This document shows positions 25,775 through 34,944 of a stretch of 58,149 nt of DNA, piece after piece. The position numbers were made by a program, and so were the translations under genes. The stretch covers positions 1 to 58,149 of the forward strand of contig JAFSZN010000004.1 of the NCBI GenBank assembly GCA_017455665.1, given 5' to 3'. This DNA is from Lentisphaeria bacterium (GTDB lineage: Bacteria > Verrucomicrobiota > Lentisphaeria > Victivallales > UBA1829). The stretch's first letter is position 1. The number at the start of each line of letters is the position of its first letter. Below the pieces are notes generated by a model, which saw only the letters and a list, made by a program, of their open reading frames with translations, was not told the DNA's origin and ran no database searches.

Positions 25775-25801
25775 AATATACACGTTTTTTCGAGAAAGCA
25801 A
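25775..25801 (-). promoter_or_regulatory. Putative promoter for the GH27 gene
   Basis: On the minus strand: TTGCTT (25801-25796), 15-base spacer, TATATT (25780-25775). The spacer is short, but the -10 equals that of other promoters here. Confidence 0.4.
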
Positions 25802-25836
25802 ATCGTTTTCCGGAAAAAAGAATATACTTTTTGTGC

Positions 25837-25868
25837 AAAAAAGCCCCGCCTTTGAACAGGCAGGGCTT
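25837..25868 (-). terminator. Terminator after phoH gene
   Basis: Stem AAGCCC-GCC / GGC-GGGCTT with one mismatch (25841-25850 with 25859-25868) and an 8-base loop, followed on the minus strand by TTTTTT. It lies beyond palindromic repeat copy B. Confidence 0.75.
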
Positions 25869-25878
25869 AATTAACGTT

Positions 25879-25923
25879 CACCGCAAGCGGTGTTGTATTA
25901 GTGCCGGGCTGACGCTCCGGCAC
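25879..25923. repeat. REP-like palindromic repeat, copy B
   Basis: Hairpins CACCGC/GCGGTG (25879-25892) and GTGCCGG/CCGGCAC with loop GCTGACGCT (25901-25923), just after the phoH-family stop. The layout is that of copies A and C. Confidence 0.7.
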
Positions 25924-25937
25924 GGGGGAGGTGAGGA

Positions 25938-27266
25938 TTAAAGGTGTTCGGCGGCGGCCGCGGCGAGCGGACTGCGTTCGCTCTTCCTCAGCGTGATGTG
26001 CCCGTGGAGGTCGATGGATTTGAGATGCTCGACGAGGTAGGAGAGGCCGTTGCTGGAGGCGTCCAGGTAGGGATTGTCGATCTGGGCGGGGTCGCCGGTG
26101 AGGATCATCTTGGAGCCCATGCCGGCGCGGCTGACGATGGTCTTGACCTCGTGCGGCGTGAGGTTCTGCGCCTCGTCCACGATGATGAACTGGTTCGGGA
26201 TGCTGCGTCCGCGGATGTAGGTCAGGGCTTCGAGCTCGAGCTGGTGGTTGCGGCGCATGTCGTCGAGGCGGCGGCGCACGGTCTGCTGGTCCTTCTTGCC
26301 GCCGTTCTGCAGGAGGAATTCGAGGTTGTCGTAGATGGGCTGCATCCAGACGCCGAGCTTTTCGTCCTTGCCGCCGGGCATGTAGCCGATGTCCTTGCCC
26401 ATCGGCACGATCGGACGGCTCACGAGGATGCGTTCGTACAGGTTGTTGTTGATCGCCTGTTCGACGGCGGCGGCGAGCGCGAGGAGGGTCTTGCCGCTGC
26501 CCGCCTGGCCGACCAGCGAAACGACCTGGATGTCGGGATCGGTGAGCAGGATCAGCGCCATGCGCTGTTCGAGGCTGCGCGGCGTGATGCCGCCAACGTG
26601 TTCGCCCGCGCCGTCCGGGAGGACCTCGATGCGGCCGTGGCGGCACCAGCCGACGGTAGTGTGATGCTCGTTCGCCGTGTCCGAGAAGAGCACGAATTCG
26701 TTCGGGTAGACCGTGAGGTCCTTCGGGATCTCGATGAAGCCGTCGCGGTGGAACTGCGTCATGAGGTCGGCGTCGCACGGGAGCGTGAGCACGCCGGAGT
26801 AGAGTTCGTCGCTGTTGACCTGCTCGCACTCGAAATCCTCCACGGGGATGCCCAGCGCGTCGGCCTTCAGGCGCAGGTTCAGGTCCTTGGTGATGAAGAT
26901 CACGGGTCGCTTTTTCTGGTCCATGAGCATCTTCGCCACGTTCAGGATGCGGTTGTCCGGCACATGCATGTCGGAGCTGTCCGAGAGACGTCCTTCGCTG
27001 ACGATAACGCGCAGGCTGCCGCACTTGTCGGGATCCGAAGAATTGTCGAGCGGGACTCCCTTCGCGAGGGAGCCTTTCTGGCGGAGCGCGTCGATCTGGC
27101 GGATCGCCTGGCGGGTGTTGCGGCCGAGTTCATCCTGATTGCGTTTGAACTTGTCCAGCTCCTCGATCACGGTCATGGGGATGACGACTTCGTTGTCCTC
27201 AAATGAGTTCAGCGACTGCGCGCTGTGGAGGATGACGTTCGTATCGAGCACGTACGTTTTTTTCAT
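25938..27266 (-). CDS. PIN-domain / PhoH-like ATPase (PhoH2-type)
   Basis: A 442-residue fusion: an N-terminal PIN-type nuclease domain (about 1-150; YVLDTNVILHSAQSL, EELDKFKRN, DNRILNVA and ITKDLNLRLKA supply the acidic residues) joined to a C-terminal PhoH ATPase (about 225-440; Walker A LVGQAGSGKTLLAL, Walker B FIIVDEAQNLTP, then TGDPAQIDNPY). This is the PhoH2/YlaK architecture, where an RNA helicase/RNase activity has been described for mycobacterial members. AAAGGA lies 9 bases before the ATG. No antitoxin partner gene is adjacent. Confidence 0.92.
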   Translation of the reverse strand: MKKTYVLDTNVILHSAQSLNSFEDNEVVIPMTVIEELDKFKRNQDELGRNTRQAIRQIDALRQKGSLAKGVPLDNSSDPDKCGSLRVIVSEGRLSDSSDMHVPDNRILNVAKMLMDQKKRPVIFITKDLNLRLKADALGIPVEDFECEQVNSDELYSGVLTLPCDADLMTQFHRDGFIEIPKDLTVYPNEFVLFSDTANEHHTTVGWCRHGRIEVLPDGAGEHVGGITPRSLEQRMALILLTDPDIQVVSLVGQAGSGKTLLALAAAVEQAINNNLYERILVSRPIVPMGKDIGYMPGGKDEKLGVWMQPIYDNLEFLLQNGGKKDQQTVRRRLDDMRRNHQLELEALTYIRGRSIPNQFIIVDEAQNLTPHEVKTIVSRAGMGSKMILTGDPAQIDNPYLDASSNGLSYLVEHLKSIDLHGHITLRKSERSPLAAAAAEHL

Positions 27267-27484
27267 TCGCGGGATCCTTTCTGTTGAACGGAGACAATAA
27301 AAGATTTGTTTCAACATACTGTTTCCCCGATTTGAGGAAAAGTCAAGCCGTTTTCGTGAAAAAACGCGAAAAAATCGGAGAAAAACGGATGGTGACGGAC
27401 TGAAAACGGGAAATGAACGGCGCGGCGGGCGCATTTCCGCTCTGATTTGTGCGGCTTTTTGCGCGGATGGGAATGTGCCTGTTT

Positions 27485-28375
27485 TCAGGCGAAAAGCTCC
27501 GCGAATTTCCGGCAGATGCGGCCGGGCGTGACCTCGTTTTCCGCGCGGTCGCAATGCACCTCCGATTGCACGGATATGAGGCGCGGACAGGCGGCAAGCT
27601 TCGCGAGGATGGCGCGCCAGTCGACCGTGCCGGACCCGGGCAGGGCGTGGGCGTCGCGGTAGCCGTCGTTGTCGTGCAGATGCGCGGTCACGACGTGCGG
27701 CGCGAGCCTGCCGAGCGCGTCCGGGTATTCGACCACATGTCCATCCCAGATCTCCTTCATGACGGCGCAGTAAAGTTCCTGGCGTTTGCCGGGCGCGGGC
27801 GCCATGACGTTCGCGTGTCCGGCGTCGTAGCAGCAGCCGAGCGCGGGCGAGTTGAAATGCTCCAGCAGGAACAGCACCTCGTCGGGCGTGTTCGGCGGCT
27901 CGAAACTGTTCTCCACGGCGATCACGACGCCGAGTTTTTCGGCGTGCGGGACGAGTTCGTCGAGCGTGCGGAGCGCGGCCTCGCGGAGTTTCGGGATCGG
28001 CATGCGGAACCGGTTGTACTGTCCCGCGCCGATGTGGATCGTGTACGTGCGGCATCCGGTCTCCGAGGCGTAGCAGAGCGCGCGTTTGTGCCCTTCGATC
28101 ATCGGACCGCGCCGCCCCTCGAACACGCACGAGAGGTCCCAGTGCGGACCGTTCGGCGCGTGCACCTCGAAGAGCTTCATGCCCGCGTCGCGGACCATCT
28201 CCAGCAGGTCGAGGTAGAAAACATGGTCCTCGAGGATGCGCTCCATCCATTCCTGCACGATCACGAGGCGGTCCGCGCCGTGGTCGCGGAAATCGGCCAT
28301 GACGGACCGGTAGAGTTCGCGGGAGACGAAACGCCAGGGATAGAAGAAGGTAACGGGATGGCCGGAGAACTGCAT
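27485..28375 (-). CDS. Sugar phosphate isomerase/epimerase-like TIM-barrel protein
   Basis: A 296-residue protein of the xylose-isomerase-like TIM-barrel (AP endonuclease 2) superfamily. It shows LFEVHAPNGPHWDLS, YTIHIGAGQYNRFR, GVVIAVENSF (metal Glu), CYDAGHANVM (Asp/His pair), VTAHLHDNDGYRDAH and LISVQSEVH (last Glu), the usual sequence of metal ligands. The ATG at 28375 gives a normal length for the family; the Shine-Dalgarno is weak, and longer in-frame translation would cross the ppdK terminator. The substrate cannot be deduced. Confidence 0.8.
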   Translation of the reverse strand: MQFSGHPVTFFYPWRFVSRELYRSVMADFRDHGADRLVIVQEWMERILEDHVFYLDLLEMVRDAGMKLFEVHAPNGPHWDLSCVFEGRRGPMIEGHKRALCYASETGCRTYTIHIGAGQYNRFRMPIPKLREAALRTLDELVPHAEKLGVVIAVENSFEPPNTPDEVLFLLEHFNSPALGCCYDAGHANVMAPAPGKRQELYCAVMKEIWDGHVVEYPDALGRLAPHVVTAHLHDNDGYRDAHALPGSGTVDWRAILAKLAACPRLISVQSEVHCDRAENEVTPGRICRKFAELFA

Positions 28376-28422
28376 GGGAAGGGGTTGTTTAAGGATTGTT
28401 ATTCGGGGCAGGGTGCTGAGAT

Positions 28423-28457
28423 GAAAACGGGGCGCCCGCTGTTGGTCAGGCGCCCCG
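28423..28457 (-). terminator. Terminator after ppdK
   Basis: A 9-bp perfect stem CGGGGCGCC (28428-28436) / GGCGCCCCG (28449-28457) has a 12-base loop and is followed on the minus strand by TTTTC. Confidence 0.7.
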
Positions 28458-28478
28458 GTATGATCCGAAAGGAACGGA

Positions 28479-31244
28479 TTATTTCCGTTTCGCCTTCTTC
28501 GCGGCCTTGGCGGCCAGCTCGGACTTGATGGCGGCCTGCGCTGCGGCAAGGCGTGCGATGGGCACGCGGTAGGCGCTGCAGGAGACGTAGGAGAGACCGA
28601 CTTCGTGGCAGAATTCCACGGACTTCGGTTCGCCGCCCTGTTCGCCGCAGATGCCCGCCTTCAGGTTCTTGCGCGTGGCGCGTCCGGCCTCGACAGCGTG
28701 GCGGATCATCCAGCCGACGCCGTCGCGGTCGATGGTCTGGAAGGGATCGGCGGGGATGATGTCCTTGTCGAGGTATTCGCCGATGAAGCTGCCGATGTCG
28801 TCGCGGGAGAATCCGAACGTCATCTGGGTGAGGTCGTTGGTGCCGAAGGAGAAGAATTCGGCTTCCTCGGCCATCTTGCCTGCGAGGATGGCGGCGCGCG
28901 GGATCTCGATCATGGTGCCGACCATGTAGTCGAACTTCTTGATCTTGTTCTTCTTCGCGACTTCCGCGGCGACCTGCTCGATGACCTTCTTCTGGTCCTT
29001 GAGCTCGTTCGGATCGCAGGTCACGGGGATCATCATTTCGACGTGGCAGGGCTTCTTGTCCTTGAGCATGATCTCGGAGGCGGCCTCGAAGATGGCGCGC
29101 GCCTGCATGGCGGTGATCTCGGGATAGGTGACGCCGAGGCGGACGCCGCGGTGGCCCATCATCGGATTGCTTTCCTTCAGGGCGTCGGCGCGCTTCAGGA
29201 ATTCCGCGTGGGAGATGCCGATGGACTTGGCGAGCTCAAGCTGCTGTTCCTTCGTGTGGGGCACGAACTCGTGCAGCGGCGGATCGAGGAAGCGGACGGT
29301 CACCGGGAGGCCTTCCATCGCCTTCATGGTGGCGAGGACGTCCTTCTTGACGTAGGGGAAGAGCTCGTTGAGCGCCTTGACGCGTTCTTCGGGCGTGCTG
29401 CTGAGGATCATCTTGCGGAGTGCGAAGAGCGGCTTCTCGTTGCCGCCGTAGAACATGTGCTCGGTGCGGAAGAGTCCGATACCTTCGGCTCCGAACGCGC
29501 GCGCCTTGGCGGCGTCTTCGGCGGTGTCGGCATTGGCGCGGACGCCGAGCTTTTTGAACTTGTCGACGAGCTTCATGAACTTCTTGAGCTGTTCGTTTTC
29601 GCTGGAGTCGACGGTCTTCAGCGCGCCGGCGTACACATAGCCGCGGGTGCCGTTCAGGCTGAGCATGTCGCCTTCCTTGAAGGTCTGCTTGCCGATCTTG
29701 AGGGTCTTCTTGACCTCGTCGACCTGGATGTCGGCGGCGCCGACGATGCAGCACTTGCCCCAGCCGCGGCAGACGAGCGCCGCGTGGCTGGTCATGCCGC
29801 CGCGGGCGGTGAGGATGCCGGTGGCGGCGCGCATGCCGTCGACGTCTTCCGGATTGGTCTCTTCACGGACCATGATGCAGGCGAGTTTCTTCTTGTGGCA
29901 CGCCATGGCGTCTTCGGAATTGAAGACGATGCGTCCGACCGCGCCGCCGGGACCGGCGGGGAGGCCCTTCACGATGACCTTGGCGGCCTTTTCGGCCTTC
30001 TGGTCGAGGATCGGGTGGAGGAGTTCGTCGAGCTGGGACGGAGCGACGCGCATGACGGCGGTCTTCTCGTCGATGAGCTTTTCCTTGAGCATGTCCATCG
30101 CCATGTTGAGGGCGGCGGTGCCGGTGCGCTTGCCGACGCGGCACTGGAGCATGAAGAGCTGCTTGTCCTGGATGGTGAACTCGATGTCGAGCATGTCGTG
30201 GTAGTGGTGCTCGAGCTTGTTGCGGATGCCGACGAGCTCCTTGTAGGTCTTCGGGAGCATCTCCTGCATGGAGGTCAGGTGCTTGTTCTGCTCGTTCTTG
30301 GTCTCGTCGTTCAGCGGGAACGGGGTGCGGGTGCCGGCGACGACGTCTTCGCCCTGGGCGTTGATGAGCCATTCGCCGTAGAACTTGTTGTCGCCGGTGG
30401 CGGGGTCGCGGGTGAACGCGACGCCGGTGGCGGAGGTGTCGCCCATGTTGCCGAAGACCATGCTCTGGACGTTGACGGCGGTGCCCCAGTCGTCCGGAAT
30501 GCCCTCGATGCGGCGGTAGGAGACGGCCTTCTTGCCGTTCCAGCTCTTGAAGACGGCGCCGATCGCGCCCTGGAGCTGAAGCATGGGATCGTCGGGGAAT
30601 TCGCGCTTGAGGACTTTTTTGATGCGGACTTTGAAGTCCTTGCAGAGTTTCTTCAGGTCGGCGACGGAGAGGTCGGTGTCGCTCTTGTAGCCTTTCGCCT
30701 TCTTCAGGTCGTCGAGCATGGCGTCGAGCTGCTTGCGGATGGCGCAGCCCTCGGCGGGCTCAATGCCCTCGGCCTTTTCCATGACGACGTCGGAGTACAT
30801 CATGATGAGGCGGCGGTAGGCGTCGTAGACGAAGCGTTCGTTGCCGCCCGTGCGCTTCACGAGGCCGGGGATCGTGCTGGTGGCGAGGCCGACGTTCAGG
30901 ACGGTCTCCATCATGCCGGGCATGGACTTGCGAGCGCCGGAACGGCAGGAGACGAGCAGCGGGTTGTCCTTGTCGCCGTACTTCATCTTCATGACTTTTT
31001 CGACCTGTGCGAGAGCAGTCTTGACCTGGGCGTCGAGGCCGGCGGGATTCTTCTGGCCGTTCGCGAAATAATCGACGCAGCATTCGGTGGTGATGGTGAA
31101 TCCGGCGGGAACGGGGAGACCGAGTTTGGCCATTTCGGCGAGGTTGGCGCCTTTGCCGCCGAGCAGTTCATTCATGGAAGCGTCGCCGTCGCTCATGCCT
31201 TTTCCGAACAGGTAGACGTACTTTTTCGCGGAAGATTTCTTCAT
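28479..31244 (-). CDS. ppdK: Pyruvate, phosphate dikinase
   Basis: Interconverts PEP + AMP + PPi and pyruvate + ATP + Pi, used for PPi-linked glycolysis or for gluconeogenesis in anaerobes. The 921 residues follow the three-domain order: N-terminal nucleotide-binding domain (MNELLGGKGANLAEMAKLGLPVPAGF, SCRSGARKSMPGMMETVLNVGL), the phosphohistidine domain with catalytic His in TARGGMTSHAALVCRGWGK (about 485), and the C-terminal PEP/pyruvate barrel with FLDPPLHEFVP, MIEIPRAA, SFGTNDLTQM and the catalytic Cys in VSCSAYRVP (about 890). This is full length for the family (about 880). GAAAGGA precedes the start. Confidence 0.97.
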   Translation of the reverse strand: MKKSSAKKYVYLFGKGMSDGDASMNELLGGKGANLAEMAKLGLPVPAGFTITTECCVDYFANGQKNPAGLDAQVKTALAQVEKVMKMKYGDKDNPLLVSCRSGARKSMPGMMETVLNVGLATSTIPGLVKRTGGNERFVYDAYRRLIMMYSDVVMEKAEGIEPAEGCAIRKQLDAMLDDLKKAKGYKSDTDLSVADLKKLCKDFKVRIKKVLKREFPDDPMLQLQGAIGAVFKSWNGKKAVSYRRIEGIPDDWGTAVNVQSMVFGNMGDTSATGVAFTRDPATGDNKFYGEWLINAQGEDVVAGTRTPFPLNDETKNEQNKHLTSMQEMLPKTYKELVGIRNKLEHHYHDMLDIEFTIQDKQLFMLQCRVGKRTGTAALNMAMDMLKEKLIDEKTAVMRVAPSQLDELLHPILDQKAEKAAKVIVKGLPAGPGGAVGRIVFNSEDAMACHKKKLACIMVREETNPEDVDGMRAATGILTARGGMTSHAALVCRGWGKCCIVGAADIQVDEVKKTLKIGKQTFKEGDMLSLNGTRGYVYAGALKTVDSSENEQLKKFMKLVDKFKKLGVRANADTAEDAAKARAFGAEGIGLFRTEHMFYGGNEKPLFALRKMILSSTPEERVKALNELFPYVKKDVLATMKAMEGLPVTVRFLDPPLHEFVPHTKEQQLELAKSIGISHAEFLKRADALKESNPMMGHRGVRLGVTYPEITAMQARAIFEAASEIMLKDKKPCHVEMMIPVTCDPNELKDQKKVIEQVAAEVAKKNKIKKFDYMVGTMIEIPRAAILAGKMAEEAEFFSFGTNDLTQMTFGFSRDDIGSFIGEYLDKDIIPADPFQTIDRDGVGWMIRHAVEAGRATRKNLKAGICGEQGGEPKSVEFCHEVGLSYVSCSAYRVPIARLAAAQAAIKSELAAKAAKKAKRK

Positions 31245-31321
31245 GCGAAATCCTTTCTAGCAGTTGTTTTGCGTTTTTTTCTAGCGTGTTTTTTTGTGTC
31301 GATTGTGGAGATTAACCATTT

Positions 31322-31349
31322 AATATACAGTTTTTTCCTAAAAAATCAA
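31322..31349 (-). promoter_or_regulatory. Promoter for ppdK
   Basis: On the minus strand: TTGATT (31349-31344), 16-base spacer, TATATT (31327-31322), about 78 bases upstream of the start in an A/T-rich gap. Confidence 0.55.
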
Positions 31350-31436
31350 GCAATTTCTTTATAGAATGTAAAAGAAAGCGCCGGAAAAACCGTTTTTTGT
31401 CTTGTCCGGAGCTTTTCCGCCGCGTCCGCGTCCCGC

Positions 31437-32612
31437 TCACAGAAAGCAGATGCGCGTGATGCACTGGTCGAAGTTTTCCTGGCCGCTGAGGATGTCGATC
31501 TCGATGCGGAGGAAGAGGAACGGGAGGTCGCGGCGGTCGAGGCGCGGCATGCGTACGGCGTCCTTCTCCGTGGTCAGGATGTACTCGGCGCCGGCGGCCT
31601 TGGCGCTGTTCACGAAGTCGATCATTTCCTGCTGGCTGTAGCGGTGATGGTCGGCGAAATGGCGTTCGAGCACGATCTCGCCGCCGTGCTGGGTCAGGAA
31701 GGCGTTGAAGCTGGCGGGATTCGCAATGGCGGAGAGGGAGGCGATCTTCAGCCCTTTGAGCATGTCAAGCGAGAAACGGACACCGCGGTCGAATACGTCC
31801 TCCAGGTATTTCGGGCGGTGGCAGCACTCGATGATCTCGGCACGGCGGTTGTGGCGGCGCATGAAGTCCTTCAGGTGGCGCAGGCGCGGCGAGGCGTCGG
31901 ATTTCGTGAGGAAGATGTAGTCGGCGCGGCGGATGTTCTTGATGGGTTCGCGGAGCAGGCCGCGCGGGAGGACGTGGTGGTTGCCGAACGGGCAGGTGGA
32001 GTCGACGAGCAGGATGTTCAGGTGGGGGCGCAGTCCGAGGTACTGGAAGCCGTCGTCGAGGATGAGCGTGTCGGTGTGATACTCCTCGATGGCGTAGAGG
32101 CCGGATTTCACGCGGTCCTTGTCGACCAGGACGACCACGTCTTTCAGGTTCGTCGCGAGCATGTACGGCTCGTCGCCCGCGGAAAGCGAGTTCAGGAGCA
32201 GGTCTTTTCCGTTGGAGACGACGCGCGGCGGGATGACCATGCGACGCGAGGTGAATTTGCCGCGAAGCTTTTCCAGGAACGAACGGTTGTCGCGGCTGCG
32301 GTATCCGCGGCTCAGGACGGCGACGCGGCGGCCCTTCCGGCTCAGCGTCTTGGCGAAGATCTCGACGACCGGGGTCTTGCCCGTGCCGCCGCATGTGAGG
32401 TTGCCGATGCTGACCACCAGGCATCCGATGGAGTGGTTGCGGATCACGCGGTTTTCGTAGAGCCAGAGGCGGAACTGGACGGCGCGGCGGTAGAACCGGG
32501 ACGCCATGAACAGAAATCCGTATGTGACGCGGTCGAAGGAGCCGCGGCGTTTCTCCTGGATGATCTCGATGAAATACTGCTCCAGGTTTTCTCCGATTTC
32601 GTGAAACGTCAT
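31437..32612 (-). CDS. lpxK: Tetraacyldisaccharide 4'-kinase
   Basis: Phosphorylates the lipid A precursor at the 4' position, at the inner membrane. The 391 residues have the characteristic Walker [15 protein letters not shown] (about 67-80), [10 protein letters not shown], a [11 protein letters not shown] metal/substrate motif (about 190) and the C-terminal [13 protein letters not shown] and LTTEKDAVR segments of LpxK. An N-terminal amphipathic stretch ([20 protein letters not shown]) fits membrane association. The start ATG overlaps the stop of the upstream WecA-like gene (ATGA), so the two are translationally coupled. Confidence 0.94.
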   Translation of the reverse strand: MTFHEIGENLEQYFIEIIQEKRRGSFDRVTYGFLFMASRFYRRAVQFRLWLYENRVIRNHSIGCLVVSIGNLTCGGTGKTPVVEIFAKTLSRKGRRVAVLSRGYRSRDNRSFLEKLRGKFTSRRMVIPPRVVSNGKDLLLNSLSAGDEPYMLATNLKDVVVLVDKDRVKSGLYAIEEYHTDTLILDDGFQYLGLRPHLNILLVDSTCPFGNHHVLPRGLLREPIKNIRRADYIFLTKSDASPRLRHLKDFMRRHNRRAEIIECCHRPKYLEDVFDRGVRFSLDMLKGLKIASLSAIANPASFNAFLTQHGGEIVLERHFADHHRYSQQEMIDFVNSAKAAGAEYILTTEKDAVRMPRLDRRDLPFLFLRIEIDILSGQENFDQCITRICFL

Positions 32613-34690
32613 AATCCGAGTCCGGGATCGTCCTGTTCGTCCGGATCTTCCTCTTCAACGACGGGGTTGATTGCCTTGCTCTGCAGCATGTTGAAAAAGT
32701 CCAGGTCGGCGGGATATTCCTGCGACAGGAACATGGTCAGGCGGACGTTGTGTTCGCGGGCGAACGTGCGGACCTTGTCGATGGATTCGTTGGAAATGTT
32801 GACCGTGGTGAGGACGATGGTGTCGAAGGGCTTTTTCTTGTACAGCTTTTCCAGGTCGTCGCTGGTGCCGAGCACGCGGAATCCGTAGACGTTCAGTTTC
32901 TGGAGCGAGGGATCCTCGTCCACGATGCCGAGGATGTGGAACGGGCAGGAGAGGTGGCGGCTGCTGTACAGGTTGTTGATGTACATGCGGCAGCCCAGTC
33001 CGCCGCCGTAGATGACGGTGTTGTGCTGGCTTGCCTCCGGCGAATTCTTCAGGTAGTAGGACCGGATGGCGAAGGATTCGAAGAAGTGGAGCAGGAATCG
33101 CTCCGTGATGATGGCGGCGAACGTGAAAGACGTCTGAAGCAGGAAAATGATCACGACCATGCGTTTTGAGAGCCCGACAAGGACCCAGTCTTTCATGGCG
33201 AAGACGTTCAGGAGGATGAAGGAGATGCACGCGGCCAGGAAAAGGAGTTTCAACAGACGGAAATAGCGGTCGATGCCGGCGCGCAGCCAGTACGTGCGGT
33301 AGATGCCGGAGAAGATCAGGACCAGGAAGTACGGCACGACCATGATGAGGAACATATAAAGGTTGTAGGTCGCCCGGACAGGTTTCTGCAGAAGCGCGTA
33401 GATCAGGAAGAACGACACCGTCACCATGAGGAAGTCGATCAGCGGATGCGCGGCGGTGAGGATAAAGGATTTGCGCGGGAAGCGGACGCCCTGCGTTACC
33501 ACGCTCATGGATGCGAGAAGCTCGATGTTCGCGAGGCGGAGTGTAAAAAACACGCCGATGATGACCAGGAGGAACGCGAGCGCGGGCATGCTGCGCCCGA
33601 TGAACGTCAGCGCGATGGCTCCGAGCGAGAAGACGACGGAGATCGCGTACATCAGCAGGACGGCGCGACTGGTCTTGTTGTGGGATTCACGCAGAAGCCT
33701 GTGGTGCAGGTGGTCCTGGTCCGCGTCCATCACGCCGCTTTCATTCTTGAGTACGGATTTCAGCTCGATCCGTCCGGTCGAGTCGATGCCGTGTTCCAGC
33801 TCGGCCACGGCTTCAGCGTCGTTGAGGTTTTCCTTCAGCATGTGGACGCCGAACCGTCTGACGCTGCGCCGCCAGATCGCGAGGATCACGTCGAAGATCG
33901 GCACGCCGATGGCGACCAGCGGGACCAGCAGGGCGGCGACAGTGACGGCGGGCCGCGAACACTGGTCCATGCTCGTCATGGCGAAGAAAAGCCCGAGGAA
34001 CATGCTGCCCGTGTCGCCCATGAAAATGCGCGCGGGAGAGAAGTTGAAGACCAGGAATCCGAGGCAGGCACCGCAGAACGTGAAGAGCAGGATCACCATC
34101 GGAAGATTGCCTCCGCTGAGCAGGATCCATGTCGCGATGCAGATGGAGGAAATAGACGCCAGGCCGGCGGCGAGTCCGTCCAGGCCGTCGATCAGATTGA
34201 ACGCGTTCACGATGCCGATCGTCCAGCAGACCGTCACGATCAGCGCGACGTACCATGGGAGCGTATAGTCGAAAACCGTCCGGATGCCGCCGCCCAGGAA
34301 ATACAGCGTGACGCCCGCCGCGATGTGGAGCATGAGCTTGATTATGCTCGGCATGTCGAAACGGTCGTCGTACAGTCCGGTGAAGAAAAGGATGACGGAT
34401 GCGCCGCCCAGGGCGATCAGGAACTGTCCGACGTTCTGGTCCGCAAGCTTCGTGAAATCTCCGCCGCAGAGTTTTGCGGCATAGAGCATGATGGAGAACC
34501 AGAACGCGAGGATAAAACCGACTCCGCCCGCGCGCGGAACAGGCTTCTTGTGGATGTGTCTGCCTTTCGGAATATCCATATATCCGAGGTGCGGCAGCAC
34601 CGTGATGCAGATGCGGGTCAGGATCATGGAGACGGCGAACGCCGCCAGCGGATAAATGGAATTGGCTATCAAATGTTTCAGTGTTTCCAT
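32609..34690 (-). CDS. WecA-like glycosyl-phosphotransferase fused to a WbpM-like membrane/Rossmann module
   Basis: A 693-residue inner-membrane protein. Residues 1 to about 330 form a polyprenyl-phosphate glycosyl-1-phosphate transferase (MraY/WecA family) with DIPKGRHIHKKPVPRAGG, the catalytic DD in LYDDRFDMP (about 107), NAFNLIDGLDGLAAG (about 161) and FMGDTGSMFLG (about 222). A second set of helices (about 340-530) leads into a Rossmann-type region (about 550-670: TVIYGGGLGCRMYINNL, HILGIVDEDP, DTIVLTTVNIS) like the N-terminal half of WbpM/PglF-type dehydratases, without their catalytic SDR domain. It probably starts a surface glycan. The acidic tail is EEEDPDEQDDP. Confidence 0.85.
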   Translation of the reverse strand: METLKHLIANSIYPLAAFAVSMILTRICITVLPHLGYMDIPKGRHIHKKPVPRAGGVGFILAFWFSIMLYAAKLCGGDFTKLADQNVGQFLIALGGASVILFFTGLYDDRFDMPSIIKLMLHIAAGVTLYFLGGGIRTVFDYTLPWYVALIVTVCWTIGIVNAFNLIDGLDGLAAGLASISSICIATWILLSGGNLPMVILLFTFCGACLGFLVFNFSPARIFMGDTGSMFLGLFFAMTSMDQCSRPAVTVAALLVPLVAIGVPIFDVILAIWRRSVRRFGVHMLKENLNDAEAVAELEHGIDSTGRIELKSVLKNESGVMDADQDHLHHRLLRESHNKTSRAVLLMYAISVVFSLGAIALTFIGRSMPALAFLLVIIGVFFTLRLANIELLASMSVVTQGVRFPRKSFILTAAHPLIDFLMVTVSFFLIYALLQKPVRATYNLYMFLIMVVPYFLVLIFSGIYRTYWLRAGIDRYFRLLKLLFLAACISFILLNVFAMKDWVLVGLSKRMVVIIFLLQTSFTFAAIITERFLLHFFESFAIRSYYLKNSPEASQHNTVIYGGGLGCRMYINNLYSSRHLSCPFHILGIVDEDPSLQKLNVYGFRVLGTSDDLEKLYKKKPFDTIVLTTVNISNESIDKVRTFAREHNVRLTMFLSQEYPADLDFFNMLQSKAINPVVEEEDPDEQDDPGLGL

Positions 34691-34846
34691 AACACGGACG
34701 TTTCCTTCGATTCAATTGTTTTGCCGGCACGATGCCAGAAAAAAGGCGGTTTGCGTCGTGCGGCGTCCCTGACTGGCGGACAAAAGAGTTTCTCCCGTCC
34801 CGGACGGATCGTGCGCTGCGCGGGATGGAAGAACCGCAATCAAAAT

Positions 34847-34875
34847 AATATAATACTTCTTCCTTCCATTTTCAA
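34847..34875 (-). promoter_or_regulatory. Promoter for the WecA-like gene and lpxK
   Basis: On the minus strand: TTGAAA (34875-34870), 17-base spacer, TATATT (34852-34847). It is back to back with the nptA-type promoter, only 8 bases away between the two -35 boxes. Confidence 0.6.
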
Positions 34876-34883
34876 GGCGATAC

Positions 34884-34912
34884 TTGATTTTTGCGATAAC
34901 GAGTGTTATATT
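34884..34912 (+). promoter_or_regulatory. Promoter for the Na/Pi symporter fusion gene
   Basis: TTGATT (34884-34889), 17-base spacer, TATATT (34907-34912), 32 bases before the start codon. It is divergent from the WecA-like gene promoter. Confidence 0.6.
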
Positions 34913-34944
34913 ATTTGAAATTTCAATTCAGCTGAAGGTCCTAT

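Noticed and set aside
28605-31364. Long open frame on the plus strand opposite ppdK
   Set aside because: The opposite strand carries a complete, well conserved ppdK with all motifs. The frame arises from codon bias only.
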